Assembly: GCF_027942865.1 (NCBI RefSeq) | Contig: NC_134508.1 | Coordinates: forward strand, 32,299,466 to 32,363,465 | From: Odontesthes bonariensis | Taxonomy: Eukaryota > Chordata > Actinopteri > Atheriniformes > Atherinopsidae | Length of the DNA: 64,000 nucleotides | Reading direction: 5' to 3' | Shown: one piece after another, positions 47,401 to 58,700 of the stretch | How positions within the stretch are numbered: position 1 is the stretch's first letter | Layout of the letters: every line of letters starts with the position of its first letter | Translations under genes and position numbers: made by a program | Notes under the pieces: model-generated | Database searches by the model: none | Seen by the model: the letters and a program-made list of their open reading frames with translations, nothing else | What the model was told of the DNA's origin: nothing

Positions 47401-50400
47401 ACCAGTGGCACAAACAAAGACCCTGATGTCTTTTTTCACACCACAGGATGCCTTAGGTAAGCAAAACAAAAACTAACTGTGAACTGGATAATACTTCATT
47501 ACCTTTTTTTCTGTTTTCTGACTCAGGATCTCATAACACACTGTGCGTTGCTCAATGACAAATTTACTTTATTTTGGATTTGCATATCAAATTCAATCAT
47601 TGCCAAGGTGTCTGGTTGAGTTGGTTTGTGGCATCTATCCATTAGTCATCAAGTGAATACGTGTGAGGGAGGATGTAAATATACTTCAATCATAGTAACA
47701 CTGTCTGATAGTAGTAGTTTTAACAGCTCTTGATTGTATTCTTTACTTATTTCTCATTCCATATGTGTGGAGCGTGGATAAGTTGTGAGCTGAATGGGAC
47801 ATTCAACTTTAAAGTGATAGATTTCCTATGAAAAAGGCAAATAACCATCGTTGCAAAGACCAAGACTGGCAACAGAATGAATTAATACTACAGTTTAACA
47901 AACTGACAGTGGATCTATGTGACTCATTTTGAGCAAATCATTTTAACAGTGTTACTATGTTAAGTATTCTCATTTCAGGACTTTCAAACACTGTTTGCAG
48001 TTACTGATAATTGTAAGAAGTGTTGTATGGAGGTTGATTTACTGTAACTTTCTGCTCGTTTTAGGGTATACAGCTCAGTTATAGGTGCTCTTACACTGCC
48101 TTGAATTATGCTAAAATTAACTTTAATGCTCATCTTTAGATGTGTATCACTTGAGACAGGATCCTCTTTCCAAATATCTAAATTTCCTCAAGGCTGTTCA
48201 CCCCCAGGATACAGTACATGTGTTTCTTGACTTCTTGACTGTTTGTTGAACCTGAAGCCCTTTGAGCGTTCAACAAACCGTACAACATCAACACAAACCA
48301 TTGTTACAGATCAGATGTTAGCGGTACGATAGCACAGATCTTATCACAGGTCTTATCTTCTGCATCAGCAAACAGTTAGCTGCAATGTAAAACATATTGC
48401 AGGAGCTCTCTGTTGGAGATTCAGTTGTTCACCTGTTGATTTATGTGTTTTTTCCATGAGTGTACAGGACAAACATTGTTTAGCTTTCAAGAAAATGGGT
48501 CATCTTCATCAAACAACTGGATGATTGACTTAAAATAACTTCTTAAAACCTTGATAGCAAGGCTTTTTCATCACATCTGGGTCCAAATAATAAATACATT
48601 AACCTATTCCATTTTCACTGTTACATTAGTTTGATATTCTATCACATGTTTTTGCAAGCAACATCTCATACATCAATGTGCTTAATCTGTAATATATCAA
48701 GCATTTAGTTTTACTGTATGTTGCATTTTGATTTTAACAGAAACCTCAGTAGTGCGCAACAAATCAGCAGACAGGCGATGAGGAAATGCCGCGGTTTGAT
48801 CGATTCCTTAGTCAGCTACATTAAAGACTGTGTGGATGCAGGAAAACCAGATGATGAAGTAAGAAAAGATAAAAAAAAAGATGATTTTTCATTCAAGAGC
48901 AACATGTAATTTGTGTGTATATGTTGGTTAAATGCAAACATCTTGAAAAATAAATGCATAGGAGCTTATAAACTGACTCTGACACAAGTTCTTCTGTTTT
49001 TGGGTGTGTGTTTTTCTATCTGTCAACTCAGTCTGTAGAAAACTGCGTGTGCATCCTGCACAATCTGACATTCCAGCTTGAGGCCGAGGCTCCAGCTCTG
49101 TTCAGCAGGATCACAGCTTTGGCCAAAACTGTGAACAGGAGCCACAGTCAGAACGACAACAGCCCTGTCGGCTGCTTCAGTTCCCAGAGCAAATCTCCAG
49201 AGCATGAGGTGAGAGAGATTATTTTACCTGACCAAGCCTGGTGGAACCTGTAGACAGTGCCAACAAGTTACCTTTCACTACACATGAACATTTCTTCTCA
49301 TTATTATAACTACAATTCTCAGGAACTTCCAGTGTACAAAAGACTAAGACTCAGAAATGTCAGAATGTAATCTTAATTTCTGTTAAATCTTTGCCACTAA
49401 GTCCCTGAGCATTAAATAGACACACCTAGTTATGAAATGCAGAATGAAGCACACAGGGAGGGCTCCCGTTTGCAGCATATTGTTATATCAGCATGCAGTT
49501 TTGCATTACTTAATAATTAGAAGCTACATTAACATATAAAAAGCTCCTGTTAAAATATTTAAAAAAATATATCCTGTAAGATGCTTTGACATACAATAGT
49601 GTGTAAAAAGATGACAATAAGGATAAGTAAGAAAAAAAAAATTAAAAATTCAACAAGGATAGTGTTTATGGTCAGACAGATGCTGACAATGACTTGCTTC
49701 TTTTTTCCTGCAGCGGTACTTTGACTTCCCTGTGGTTGAGGATCCACAGCCGAATGGGGCCGGCTGGTTGATCCACTCCAAAACACTGCAGAGTTATCTC
49801 GCTTTGCTTGACTCAAGCCAGCGAGAAGAGACACAGGAAGCCTGCTGCGGAACATTGCAGAATATCACTGCATCTGAAGGCATTGTAAGAATTGATGAAT
49901 CATGCTGTCCCACAGGGACCAGTTTGTAAAACATCAAAATCCTAATGACATTTTGAAACGGAAAAAAAAACACAGCATATGAAATGTTGAAAATGAGAAA
50001 TGTTTGTCTTTTTTTACGTCAGAAACAAACAGTTGGGATAGGGATAAAGACTGGCTGGAAAAGTTGTATCACGCAAAGACAAAATACCTGGTGGGAAATC
50101 TCACTACTAAGTCAGGCAGCATGATTGGGTATAAAAAGAGCCTCCCTCAGATGGTGATGCATTGAAAACAGACACAATTCCTTAGGAAATACCTTGCAAA
50201 GGAAAATAACATTTGTAAACAAAATCCAAATTCCAGCCTTTTCATGACCCAAGCTCACAAACGGTCAATTGCGTAGAAAACTGTCCAGTGATCTGAATAC
50301 AGTGAACGGGGGTTACGTTCCAAAAAGAACCCGTGATAGGCGAAATCTGTGAAGTAGTAACCTTTATTTTTTTTACAATTATTATACAATGAAATACTCC

Positions 50401-52708
50401 ATAATACATTGAAACCAAAGAACAAAACCTTTTTACAGGCCCAAGCATTTGTTTAACAAATAAAAGTACTGTATAAACTTTTTTTTACAAATAACTACTG
50501 TACTGTAAAATAATCATTTTAATCATCAATACGAACTGAAGGCTTCAAATTGCGGAGATCAGCACCGCCCCACCGCGACCCGAGACATTGGATTAGAACG
50601 GGAGAAAATGAAAAATGATTATGAAAAAAAATACAAAGTACAGTGGGACAAATAGTGACTCGCATGTATTTCACTGCTCTTCTGACTGAGCTGCTGCATC
50701 CTGACTCCGCTCTGTAGCGTTTTTTTCTTCTAACGCATGCGGTGCAGGTGTGTTTTTTCGAGAGAAGAACATAGTTATCGGTAGTTGTTGTCGCTCTTTT
50801 TTTCTTCTGGGCAAAAAGATTTTTATATACCGACATGCCACCATCGATTATGTTTGAGAACTGTAATGAACGTGTACGTGTACATATTAAACCGCAACGT
50901 TATTGACACACAGGTAGAGAAGAAGTGGAGAGACTGTTTAGCCAATCAGAATCCAGAACACAATGCACCATGCAAATCCGTGAAGCAGCGAGACCGTGAA
51001 AGGTGAACCGCGTTATAGCGAGGGTTCACTGTAATCAAAATTTAGACAAAATCAGTTTAAAGTAGAAGGACCATCCGGCCTGTTATCAGTGCACTGCTAA
51101 TAAGACAGCATTTGTGATGGTATGGGCAACTTGCTCATCTATGAAGGGAATTGAATACAGAACGGTTCCAAACCGCATTCTGCACATATTACAGCAGCGT
51201 GGCGCTGTAGAAAAAGACTCCAGGTGCTTAAACTAGCCTGCCTACACACCTATCACACACTGAAACCATTTGGTGCATTTTTTAACAAAAAAATCTATTT
51301 TGGTTAGGAGTCCTTTGAAAAGCAAGAAAGGAAACACATTTCACTTTAACGTTAAAATTTTGTGTTCACACTATCCATTTATTTTAGCATTTAAATGGAA
51401 ATTATTTATTTTTGTTATTATTTATATTTCACACAATTACCAACAACATTTGTTTGAGAATGGGTCATAAAGTAGACTAACTCTGCTTTGATATTTTCAT
51501 TCATTCAGCATGTCACGAGTTTAGCAGCTGGTCTGGTTTCGTCTCTTCTCAGGTCTCCAGTGTAATGAGTCAGATCATTGTGCAGAAACTGAATGGCCTG
51601 CAGGTTATCAGCCCCCTTTTAAAGTCAAACAAAGCCAACTTGCAGAAGAGCGCAGTGGCTTTGGTTGGAAACTTGACGAAGAACCCAAACCTGCACAGTG
51701 CCATCGGTAAGAAGCACTACAAAGACATAATCATAATATGAGTATCTGTATGAGTTTGTTTCCTATAAACATAAGATAATCCATTTGGTAATTAAAAACG
51801 GTGTATTTTGTCTGTCTTGTTGCTGCAGGTCGTAAAGCCCTCCCAGAGCTGCTGGGCCTCCTCAGCGAAGGCACCAAGGGAGGGAATGACTCAGATGATA
51901 CCCTTGCCATGACCTGCCGGACTGCTAGCTGCCTGCTTATGAAGGAGCCTGAAATAAGCAAACAGTTTTTAAACAACAACCTGATAAAATCACTGAACGA
52001 CCTTAGCCAAAACGTGTAAGTTGACATGTATGCAGAGGGAAACTATGACTACAGTGTGATTCATTATATTTTATATCTTAAATGCATCTTAGATTTCCAC
52101 ACGTCTGCACAGTTTTGACTTTAACAATAATTTTCTTTCCCTTTTTTTTTTTTAGATATTTCCCAAAGTCCAGCCAAGCTGCGTCCCTTCTTCTTTACAA
52201 AATCTGGTCAGAAAAAGATTTGCAAAGCTTCCTGAAAAAGGTGAGTCAAGGCTTAACCCTGAGTGCCAACACCTTTCAGCGTTTGGGTGTGTCCTCTCAG
52301 TATCTTACAATCAGACACAAGACACTCCACCTCTCTCTGGTATTTGTGAGAAACAGGGAGAAACTCTGAAGGATTAGGCTACTCTCAGGAAAGTAAAAGC
52401 GAGGGAGACATTGAGTGATAAGGCTAAGGAATCCAGCAGGTCAGGTCTGATGAGTCACCCACTGGACTTTGTTTCCACACGTACAACACTTTAGAGGACA
52501 TACTCACATTTTAAGTACAAAGTTGCCATTGTCACAGCACAAGTTAGTTTGTGAGTTCAGCAATGTGGCACTTTCAGTTTCAGTAATGACAAAGACAGAA
52601 ACTCTAACTTAAATGTAACTGTTTTTCCTGCAGCAAGGAATGAGCAAGTCCTCATTCGTGAATGAGACCACCATGGCGGTGCACAGATCGCTCCAAGTGG
52701 TTGATTAA
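41498..52708 (+). CDS. pkp1: Plakophilin, PKP1-like (desmosomal armadillo protein)
   Basis: Desmosomal plaque protein that links desmoplakin and keratin filaments to cadherins. Exons: 41498-41684, 42885-42979, 44884-45299, 45380-45521, 46630-46837, 47288-47456, 48741-48858, 49032-49208, 49714-49884, 51553-51706, 51829-52015, 52156-52240, 52634-52708; all phases agree, 727 residues (human PKP1 726-747). The head (1 to about 235) has GPLKSAI, DDTSLAVPS, QQRVLEQVQ and TSRSEPDL (near 143-149), matching PKP1. Armadillo repeats follow: YIQHNTF, ASAALRNLSF, GLLWNLSSADKL, TGCLRNLSSA, SVENCVCILHNLTFQLEAE, GTLQNITASEG, MSQIIVQK. The last residues (SFVNETT..VHRSL) look more like PKP2. Convergent tnnt2 next door supports pkp1, since human PKP1 adjoins TNNT2. 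The ATG at 41498 has A at -3. Confidence 0.9.
41685..42884 (+). other. pkp1: pkp1 intron 1
   Basis: Holds the second copy of the short dispersed repeat (42614-42694). Otherwise nothing recognised. Confidence 0.8.
42614..42694 (+). repeat. Short dispersed repeat, copy 2, bounded by 11-bp inverted ends
   Basis: The body matches 37984-38052. This copy is bounded by CTTCAGTATCT and its perfect reverse complement AGATACTGAAG. The whole unit is 81 bp, too short to code for anything, like a very small MITE. Confidence 0.7.
43678..43733 (-). mobile_element. LINE 3' tail with (ATTGA)n repeat, reverse orientation
   Basis: ATTCAATTCAATTCAATTC, then AATACTTTATTTATCCCAG and GAGGGAAATT, is the reverse complement of the 3' end seen on many fish LINEs (AATTTCCCTCTGGGAT...AATAAAGTATT). 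Only the tail remains. Confidence 0.55.
44160..44384. mobile_element. MITE with TACAACCC...GGGTTGTA ends
   Basis: The left end TACAACCCGAATTC and right end ATGGGGTTGTA are inverted repeats, with AAGTTGG near the left and CCAACTT near the right extending them imperfectly. Elements with these ends are abundant in teleosts. No coding capacity. Confidence 0.65.
45522..46629 (+). other. pkp1: pkp1 intron 4, repeat-rich
   Basis: Contains a direct repeat around 46349 and 46409 and a probable MITE fragment at 46435-46557. The donor here is GTGGCT, a weak site. Confidence 0.7.
46435..46557. mobile_element. Probable MITE fragment (AGGGGTGGGTATTGG... type)
   Basis: Starts TTAGGGGTGGGTATTGG and continues with CGATTCGATTCGAATCACG-type inverted blocks, a pattern common in fish repeats. 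The right end is not clear. Confidence 0.4.
47457..48740 (+). other. pkp1: pkp1 intron 6
   Basis: Nothing recognised. Confidence 0.75.
49209..49713 (+). other. pkp1: pkp1 intron 8
   Basis: Nothing recognised. Confidence 0.75.
49885..51552 (+). other. pkp1: pkp1 intron 9 with a Tigger-like element
   Basis: Holds the element at 50300-51031; the rest is unremarkable. Confidence 0.75.
50300..51031. mobile_element. Tigger-like (Tc1/mariner superfamily) non-autonomous element
   Basis: Ends CAGTGAAC and GTTCACTG, flanked by TA on both sides (50298-50299 and 51032-51033). Inner text such as GGCGAAATCTGTGAAGTAG on the left and GCGTTATAGCGAGGGTTCAC on the right is typical of vertebrate Tigger ends. 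No transposase frame survives. Confidence 0.65.
52241..52633 (+). other. pkp1: pkp1 last intron
   Basis: Nothing recognised. Confidence 0.75.
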
Positions 52709-53218
52709 CAGCAGACGAGCTGGCGTGAGTCTTTTACTGAGGTAATTCCCCAGCACGGCTTCGGCACATTTACAGGATAAGACACATCGAGGCTAAGAAG
52801 CATCCTTTATCATTTCACAAAATGTTGTCAGGTACTTATCCATAAAATCTGCTTTAATTTTCTGTAGCCCTGTGTATACACTGTAAGATTATGTTTTCAT
52901 CATAGGAACAAAGGTGAAAGTTAAGTTCTGACATGGCAGCAAAAGTTAAAAGGGAATTTTTGTTGTTTGTAGTGTGAACATTGATAACATATTAACACAA
53001 CAGGATTTTATTTTGCAATAAACTGTATCTTTTATTTGGCATAATATGAAAGTGTATGATGATCATGCATAACAGAATGTTTTCCTGAGCTGAAATGGTC
53101 TTAGGCAGCGATGTGTTTTACATTATATGTTGAAATTTTGTTGGCGGTGATTCCATATTTTCTGATTATGTGCAATCTCGAAATTATCTGTTTTTGTTAT
53201 CAAAAAAATGTCAATAAA
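52709..53218 (+). other. pkp1: pkp1 3' UTR
   Basis: Two AATAAA signals, at 53017-53022 and 53213-53218. The second, in TCAATAAAGC, is the likelier main end. Confidence 0.65.
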
Positions 53219-53813
53219 GCTGTAAGAGGTCTGCTGTACAAGTTTCAAAGTTGATGGAGAATTCCACAGGGAATTTCAGGTAATTACTAGTTATTTGTCA
53301 AAGTTGCTCGTGCAGCATAACGAATTGTCACACCTTTCTTTTTTTTGTTCCCCACACGCCTCCACATTTTGGCTGCGGAGTTTGAAATGCCTCTGGGAAA
53401 ATTAGCAACTCTCCAGTCATTTATTGTTGATCAGATTTGAAGATTCAAAACAAATAATCCACCTAACAACCACAAAGTCACGGTCATGGCTGATATTTAG
53501 ATTTATAAGGTTCCATTTATAAGGTTAATCGTTTGGATTTAAGCTGATAGATTTATCTGCCTGTGTGTGGTCATTACAGAAGACGAAATACTCCAGGCAC
53601 ACATCAAATTTGCCTGCAGATTTAATAAAAAAAAAAAGAAGAAACCAGAAGAACTAAATCTTGTACACATAGTAACCACAATGTGAACATTGTATGGCAA
53701 AACATGTGACTTTTAGAATTATAATGGATTTGATATTAATCTGCTAAATTCACCAAGTGAAGAAATTAGATGCATGAAAAGAAAAACTTGATTTCCAGTT
53801 TTTGAACATTCTT
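53219..53813. other. Gap between convergent pkp1 and tnnt2
   Basis: About 600 bp between facing poly(A) signals. No gene recognised. Confidence 0.7.
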
Positions 53814-53819
53814 TTTATT
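53814..53819 (-). terminator. tnnt2: tnnt2 poly(A) signal (candidate)
   Basis: TTTATT on the + strand, AATAAA on the minus strand, about 320 bp after the tnnt2 stop. Confidence 0.5.
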
Positions 53820-54136
53820 CATTGTGATCACAATGTCATACACACAGAACCAAATAATTAGCCTCATGTTTGCTTTTATTTCACCATCTTATAAACCATA
53901 AGTTGCACCACATTGCCGGATCAGTCCACTATCACGTACTTTATATTTTACTGCTACACAGCTGCAGATGGACTTGGCGTGCTTGACTTTTTTAAAGGGT
54001 GTGTCATCTTTTCAACATTATAATTTTCTTCTTCTTTGTTTGGATATTTAGAAAACATGATTATGCACATTATCTCATGCCTTACAAGTCATGGATGATT
54101 GATGTTTACAGTTTTCCCTCCAGCTGATGGCAGAAG

Positions 54137-55634
54137 TCACTTTCTCAGTCCCCGCTTGCTTCTGCTACCCTTTGATCTGAAAATAAAAATCAAGTTGGCA
54201 GAAATGTGTCATACCAGCCAGCACACAACCTACAAAGGAGACTGTCTCTATGTCCAAAACGTTCCCATGAAGTCTTTGTTCTTGAAGGCAGATATGGCCA
54301 ATTATAACATTCAAAGAATATGCAACCTCTAAAGGTCATAAGAGCAACTACAGTATGTGGGGGAAGATGGCGTCCATGACTGTAATGTTCAACTATAAAG
54401 AATGTTTTTTAGCCCTTTCAGTTTTTGTTTTCTTGTACTTTTGATTTTTAACCCTAACCAAGTGATGTTACTGTCTAAAGCCAACCAGGGACTGACAACA
54501 TTTCATCATAATATTTTGTGTTTGCATGTAACAAAGTTAACCAGCAAAATGGCGTCCATGACGGTGACAGTTGCACTATAAAAAGAATGTGTTTCAGCCG
54601 TAATCGTGATCTTTTTCTCACCATAACCAACTACGGTAGTGCAAAGTAATTTTGCATAACTTTGGCAAACTAAGTAAGAAGCACTGTTAAGGCTTGAAAG
54701 TAACGTCTTCTATGAAAATGCCCTCATGAATCATGTAGAAGTGTGCGCTTGATCCGAATGATCATTTCTGTTGCTTCAGCTTTTGGTTTGTAATTCCTGT
54801 CAACAAAGCAGCATCCACATGAGAAGCTGCGTGTCTGAAAAGGGGTTTTTCATTTCCTGCCTTATGACAAGAGCCAGCATTATAAAATATACTTACATTT
54901 TCTGATGATCACTGACCCGATTCCTCAGCACGGTTATCTGCGCAAAGAAGCAATGTGAAAAAGCTCATTTACATACATAATGGTGAAACCTAATGTCTCT
55001 TTTTATATCTGTTTTCTAACAGTGATAATGCCCTGCTAAGAAATGATCGATTTCTCCCAACTTTGTGCATGACTTCTACAACCTGTTCCCCTACTGCTAA
55101 AACAGCAAGGCCAGTTATAGCTTGCTTAAGCTAGCCTTAGCTAACACTTATTTTGTCTACATTTATGACAGTCCTAAGAGCTTGAATAAGGACAACTGGA
55201 CGCCATCTTCACCCAGTTCCCCTTATTCAAATTTTTAGGGTTATCAGATGACTGATGACTGAATGACTGAAAATCTACACCGATGTGCATTTATGACAGT
55301 TCTCATGTTACATTAACAATGATCTTGATGATCTTACATGTTACTAATATAGTTTGGTCATCTGCATTCATAAGACAGTAGCTGATTCCTGTGACAATGG
55401 ATTAAACACAGGGTAACATGAGCTTAATGCAATAGATGCACTAAATGGCAACCAGCCTAATATCGTGGAATTCATTCGCAGTAAATTTTTCATCTTTAGA
55501 CCTATAGAAAAAAGCTTGTGTGTGTCCATGAATCAGGCAAGGAAATTGAAAAAAGAAAATGATTTACAACAGACTAATTTCTACGCCTAATAAAATCTTG
55601 GGATCTACAGATATTTGTTGTAACTATTGTCGTC

Positions 55635-55732
<98 letters not shown>

Positions 55733-58700
55733 GTGGCATGCCAGGAAAAAAAAGAAATCACTGGCTAAGTGCCTCTAATGATAATGAGAATTGTCCCGTA
55801 TAGTATTTATTTATTTTGGCCTGCTTCCAAGAATCTGTCTATTCAAAAGATATGTTTCTGATGTGCATACAATAGCAGTGTCACAGTAAGTATTCAGTAG
55901 GTGTTACCTCGTATTTCTGCTTTGCACACGTGTACTGAAGTTCAAACTTCTCTGCCTCTAGCTGGCACATCCAGTCCCTCAGTTCTGTTGCTTTCTCCCT
56001 GTATGAATCCAGAAAATGATTTAAAATCGGTCATATATTAGACTTTGATCTCAAATTTATTATAGAATACATTTGTATTAAATTAGGAGAAAAATATTTA
56101 AAATGTATGTTTTTAGTCACAAGTGTGTTTTTCTACCTAAGTTTTTCTTCTTTCATGTGATCGACGTTTAACTCCTTGCGTCGATCATTTAGGATCTTCT
56201 TCTTCTTTTCTCTTTCTGTTTGTCTTTTTGGTCCAGTCTGTGTCTGCAGGGAAGCAATGGGGTGCATAGGGTGAAGCATATTGTACATGCATGATGTTGT
56301 TTACCCAAATTAAACATATTGTTATTTTAGCTATTAACAGAAACACTACCTTGTATCCAGTGAAAGTCAGGTTAGATAGAATCATTTTCTTCCTTGCATC
56401 GTCACCTGCTTTCTTCTTGGCTTCTTCTTCCTCCTTTCTTGCCTTCTCTACCTAATAGATGAAATAATACATAACTGTTGATCAACAATACAGACTATTA
56501 TATCAGTGACAACGTCTGAATTTGGCTTAAAGTATCATTCATAGACAGGGCAATCAAAATAATAAGTTTTTACTTTCTAAACTGTTTAAATGGCTAATTT
56601 TCCAAACAACTTGTGAGGCCTAGAAAATCTTTCTATTTGCACTTACAGCCAGTCTGTTTTGCCTTTCTCTTTCCTTCTCCGCTCTGATTTTCATCTGCTC
56701 GGCTCTCTCAGACCTGCGTTTTTCCTGAAAATTACAGAATGAAGTGACAGAATTGTTTTAATCTTAAAATATGACTAAAAGTGAGGGACTTTTTAGAAAT
56801 AATGCGTGCTTTACATACTATGCGATCCGTGAGGTGTAGAAGTTCTTCTTCCTCGCTCTTGCGCTTCTCAAAGTGAGCTTCAATCAGTGTCTTGAGCTCA
56901 TTCAGGTCCTTTTCCATACGCTTCCTGTTAAAGTCCTGATAGTGCGATTAAAAAACAAATGTGAGCCGAGAAGTTATCACAACTCAAATAAACTGCTTGC
57001 AGATGTAGTTTTGATCAGCCCTGTGATGAACTCACATCAAAATCCACTTTTTCTCCATCTGGTATTTTGGGTGGTGCCAAGCTGGGCACGAAACCAGTCC
57101 TGAGGGAGATGGGAAAAATCTTTAAACCTGAGCATGTCTCCCACGGTGAACTGTGTTGTTTGTACTATGAAAATATTTTTAAACTCTGTTCTTACTTTAT
57201 CTTCGGCTTTGCCTCCTCTGTATATCAGTAATAAGAAGAAACAAAGTTAAATCCTTATTTAATGAGATGGCTTGTCAGAAAGAAAACATTTTTTATGTAT
57301 AAAAACTCCACAGAGCATCGGTTATTTGTGAATAAGTTGTTCTCACCTCCCTCATTTTCCTCTGCAGCATCTGCTAAAAGATCATAGGTACAGTAAGCTA
57401 AAGCTTCAAATTAATAAACCAAGTTTCACTTATGACGGAAATATGATTCTTTCCTGCAGCTTCCTTCATTTAGTGTAATTTCTGGCTGCCATGACAGAGA
57501 GAAATGGAATGCCCCTTGGCAGATACTGTAGCACAGAGTGGGTTGAATTAATCTCCTGTCAGCGCTGATGACGGGAAAGGCAAACAGGGATATGCAGGCT
57601 ACTTTTTAAGTTTGGGCAATGCAGTTTAAGATCATCATCACAGATAACTTGAGTTTCCACCCGAGTCTGTGAATAGTTACAAAATCACCAAGAATGAGTA
57701 TAACATAGTCCCTTACGAAGACTGTGACTGCCAAAGGTTCTAACATAGTTTTAAGCAACAAAAGTAAAGTAACAAAGAGAAAACTCATTTTGATTTGTAA
57801 TATTTGACCTTTAACTCACAGTCAAACAGAAGTACATTATTTCAAATTCACATCTTGGTGTTAAAGCTGTCTTTAAACATTACACCGTGAAGTGTCCTTC
57901 AAATAAACTATTTACTGTGTGAAAAGCTGGATGGTGTGCAAAATGCATCATCATCATCAAGCTGACACAGACCTGTTTTTCTTAGCTCACGACCTCAGAA
58001 CTTAGCTTGTTTTTCATGAGAGTGCAACAATGTTTATATCTTATGCAGAACATGCACATTATACTTACAATGTTCATACAAGAGGTTTCCAACTTTGAGT
58101 TAAAAACAAAGCTACCACTGTTTATAAGTGTCATGCCAACATATCAGCATAAGCAGTACTACCTCTTCCACCTCCTCCTCCTCCTCCTCCTCTGTACAAA
58201 GCAAGCATGAAAGCGGTCAACGTCACAGTCATGCACACATGAATGGAGCTCAACATTTCTGCATTTTTTGGCAGTGTCGTTTAAAACAAGTCAGTCTTTT
58301 AAGTAAATAAAATGCTTATTTCATGTTGCAGTGTTCTGTATTCTGACCAGTTCTAATGTTCGTGAAACATCGTGTTCACTTATGCAGAGAAGGGGATTTT
58401 TCTATAAGCTCTTCTGCTTTTTTCTTCTCAAAGCAATTTAAGTGCTGCATATTTTTCTTTTCCTCGCTGCAAAAAGGACGACTTCAGTCTTTTAGTCCCT
58501 GCGGTCACAGAGGGGAAACTCAACCTCTTTCTATTGCAAAGAAGGTAAGCCAACCTCTATTTAGTAGGACCTCCAGCAGGCATAAAAATGAAAGTGGGTA
58601 TTGTGCTCTGCCCAAACCTTCCCCAAGGTTCTCTATTGAGAACATTCACTGACCTACATTGCACACTAAAAGGAACTGTATTCCACACAGAGGGAGACAG

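Noticed and set aside
57710-57720. 11-nt candidate tnnt2 exon between CTTTGGCAG and GTAAGG (minus strand)
   Set aside because: Its length does not repair the phase conflict, and its translation is not acidic like the troponin T N-terminus.
58163-58191. Direct splice from the tnnt2 start exon (59418) to the 29-nt exon, skipping the microexon
   Set aside because: In frame but would read a poly-glycine tract, unlike any troponin T; the acidic frame needs the 8-nt microexon.
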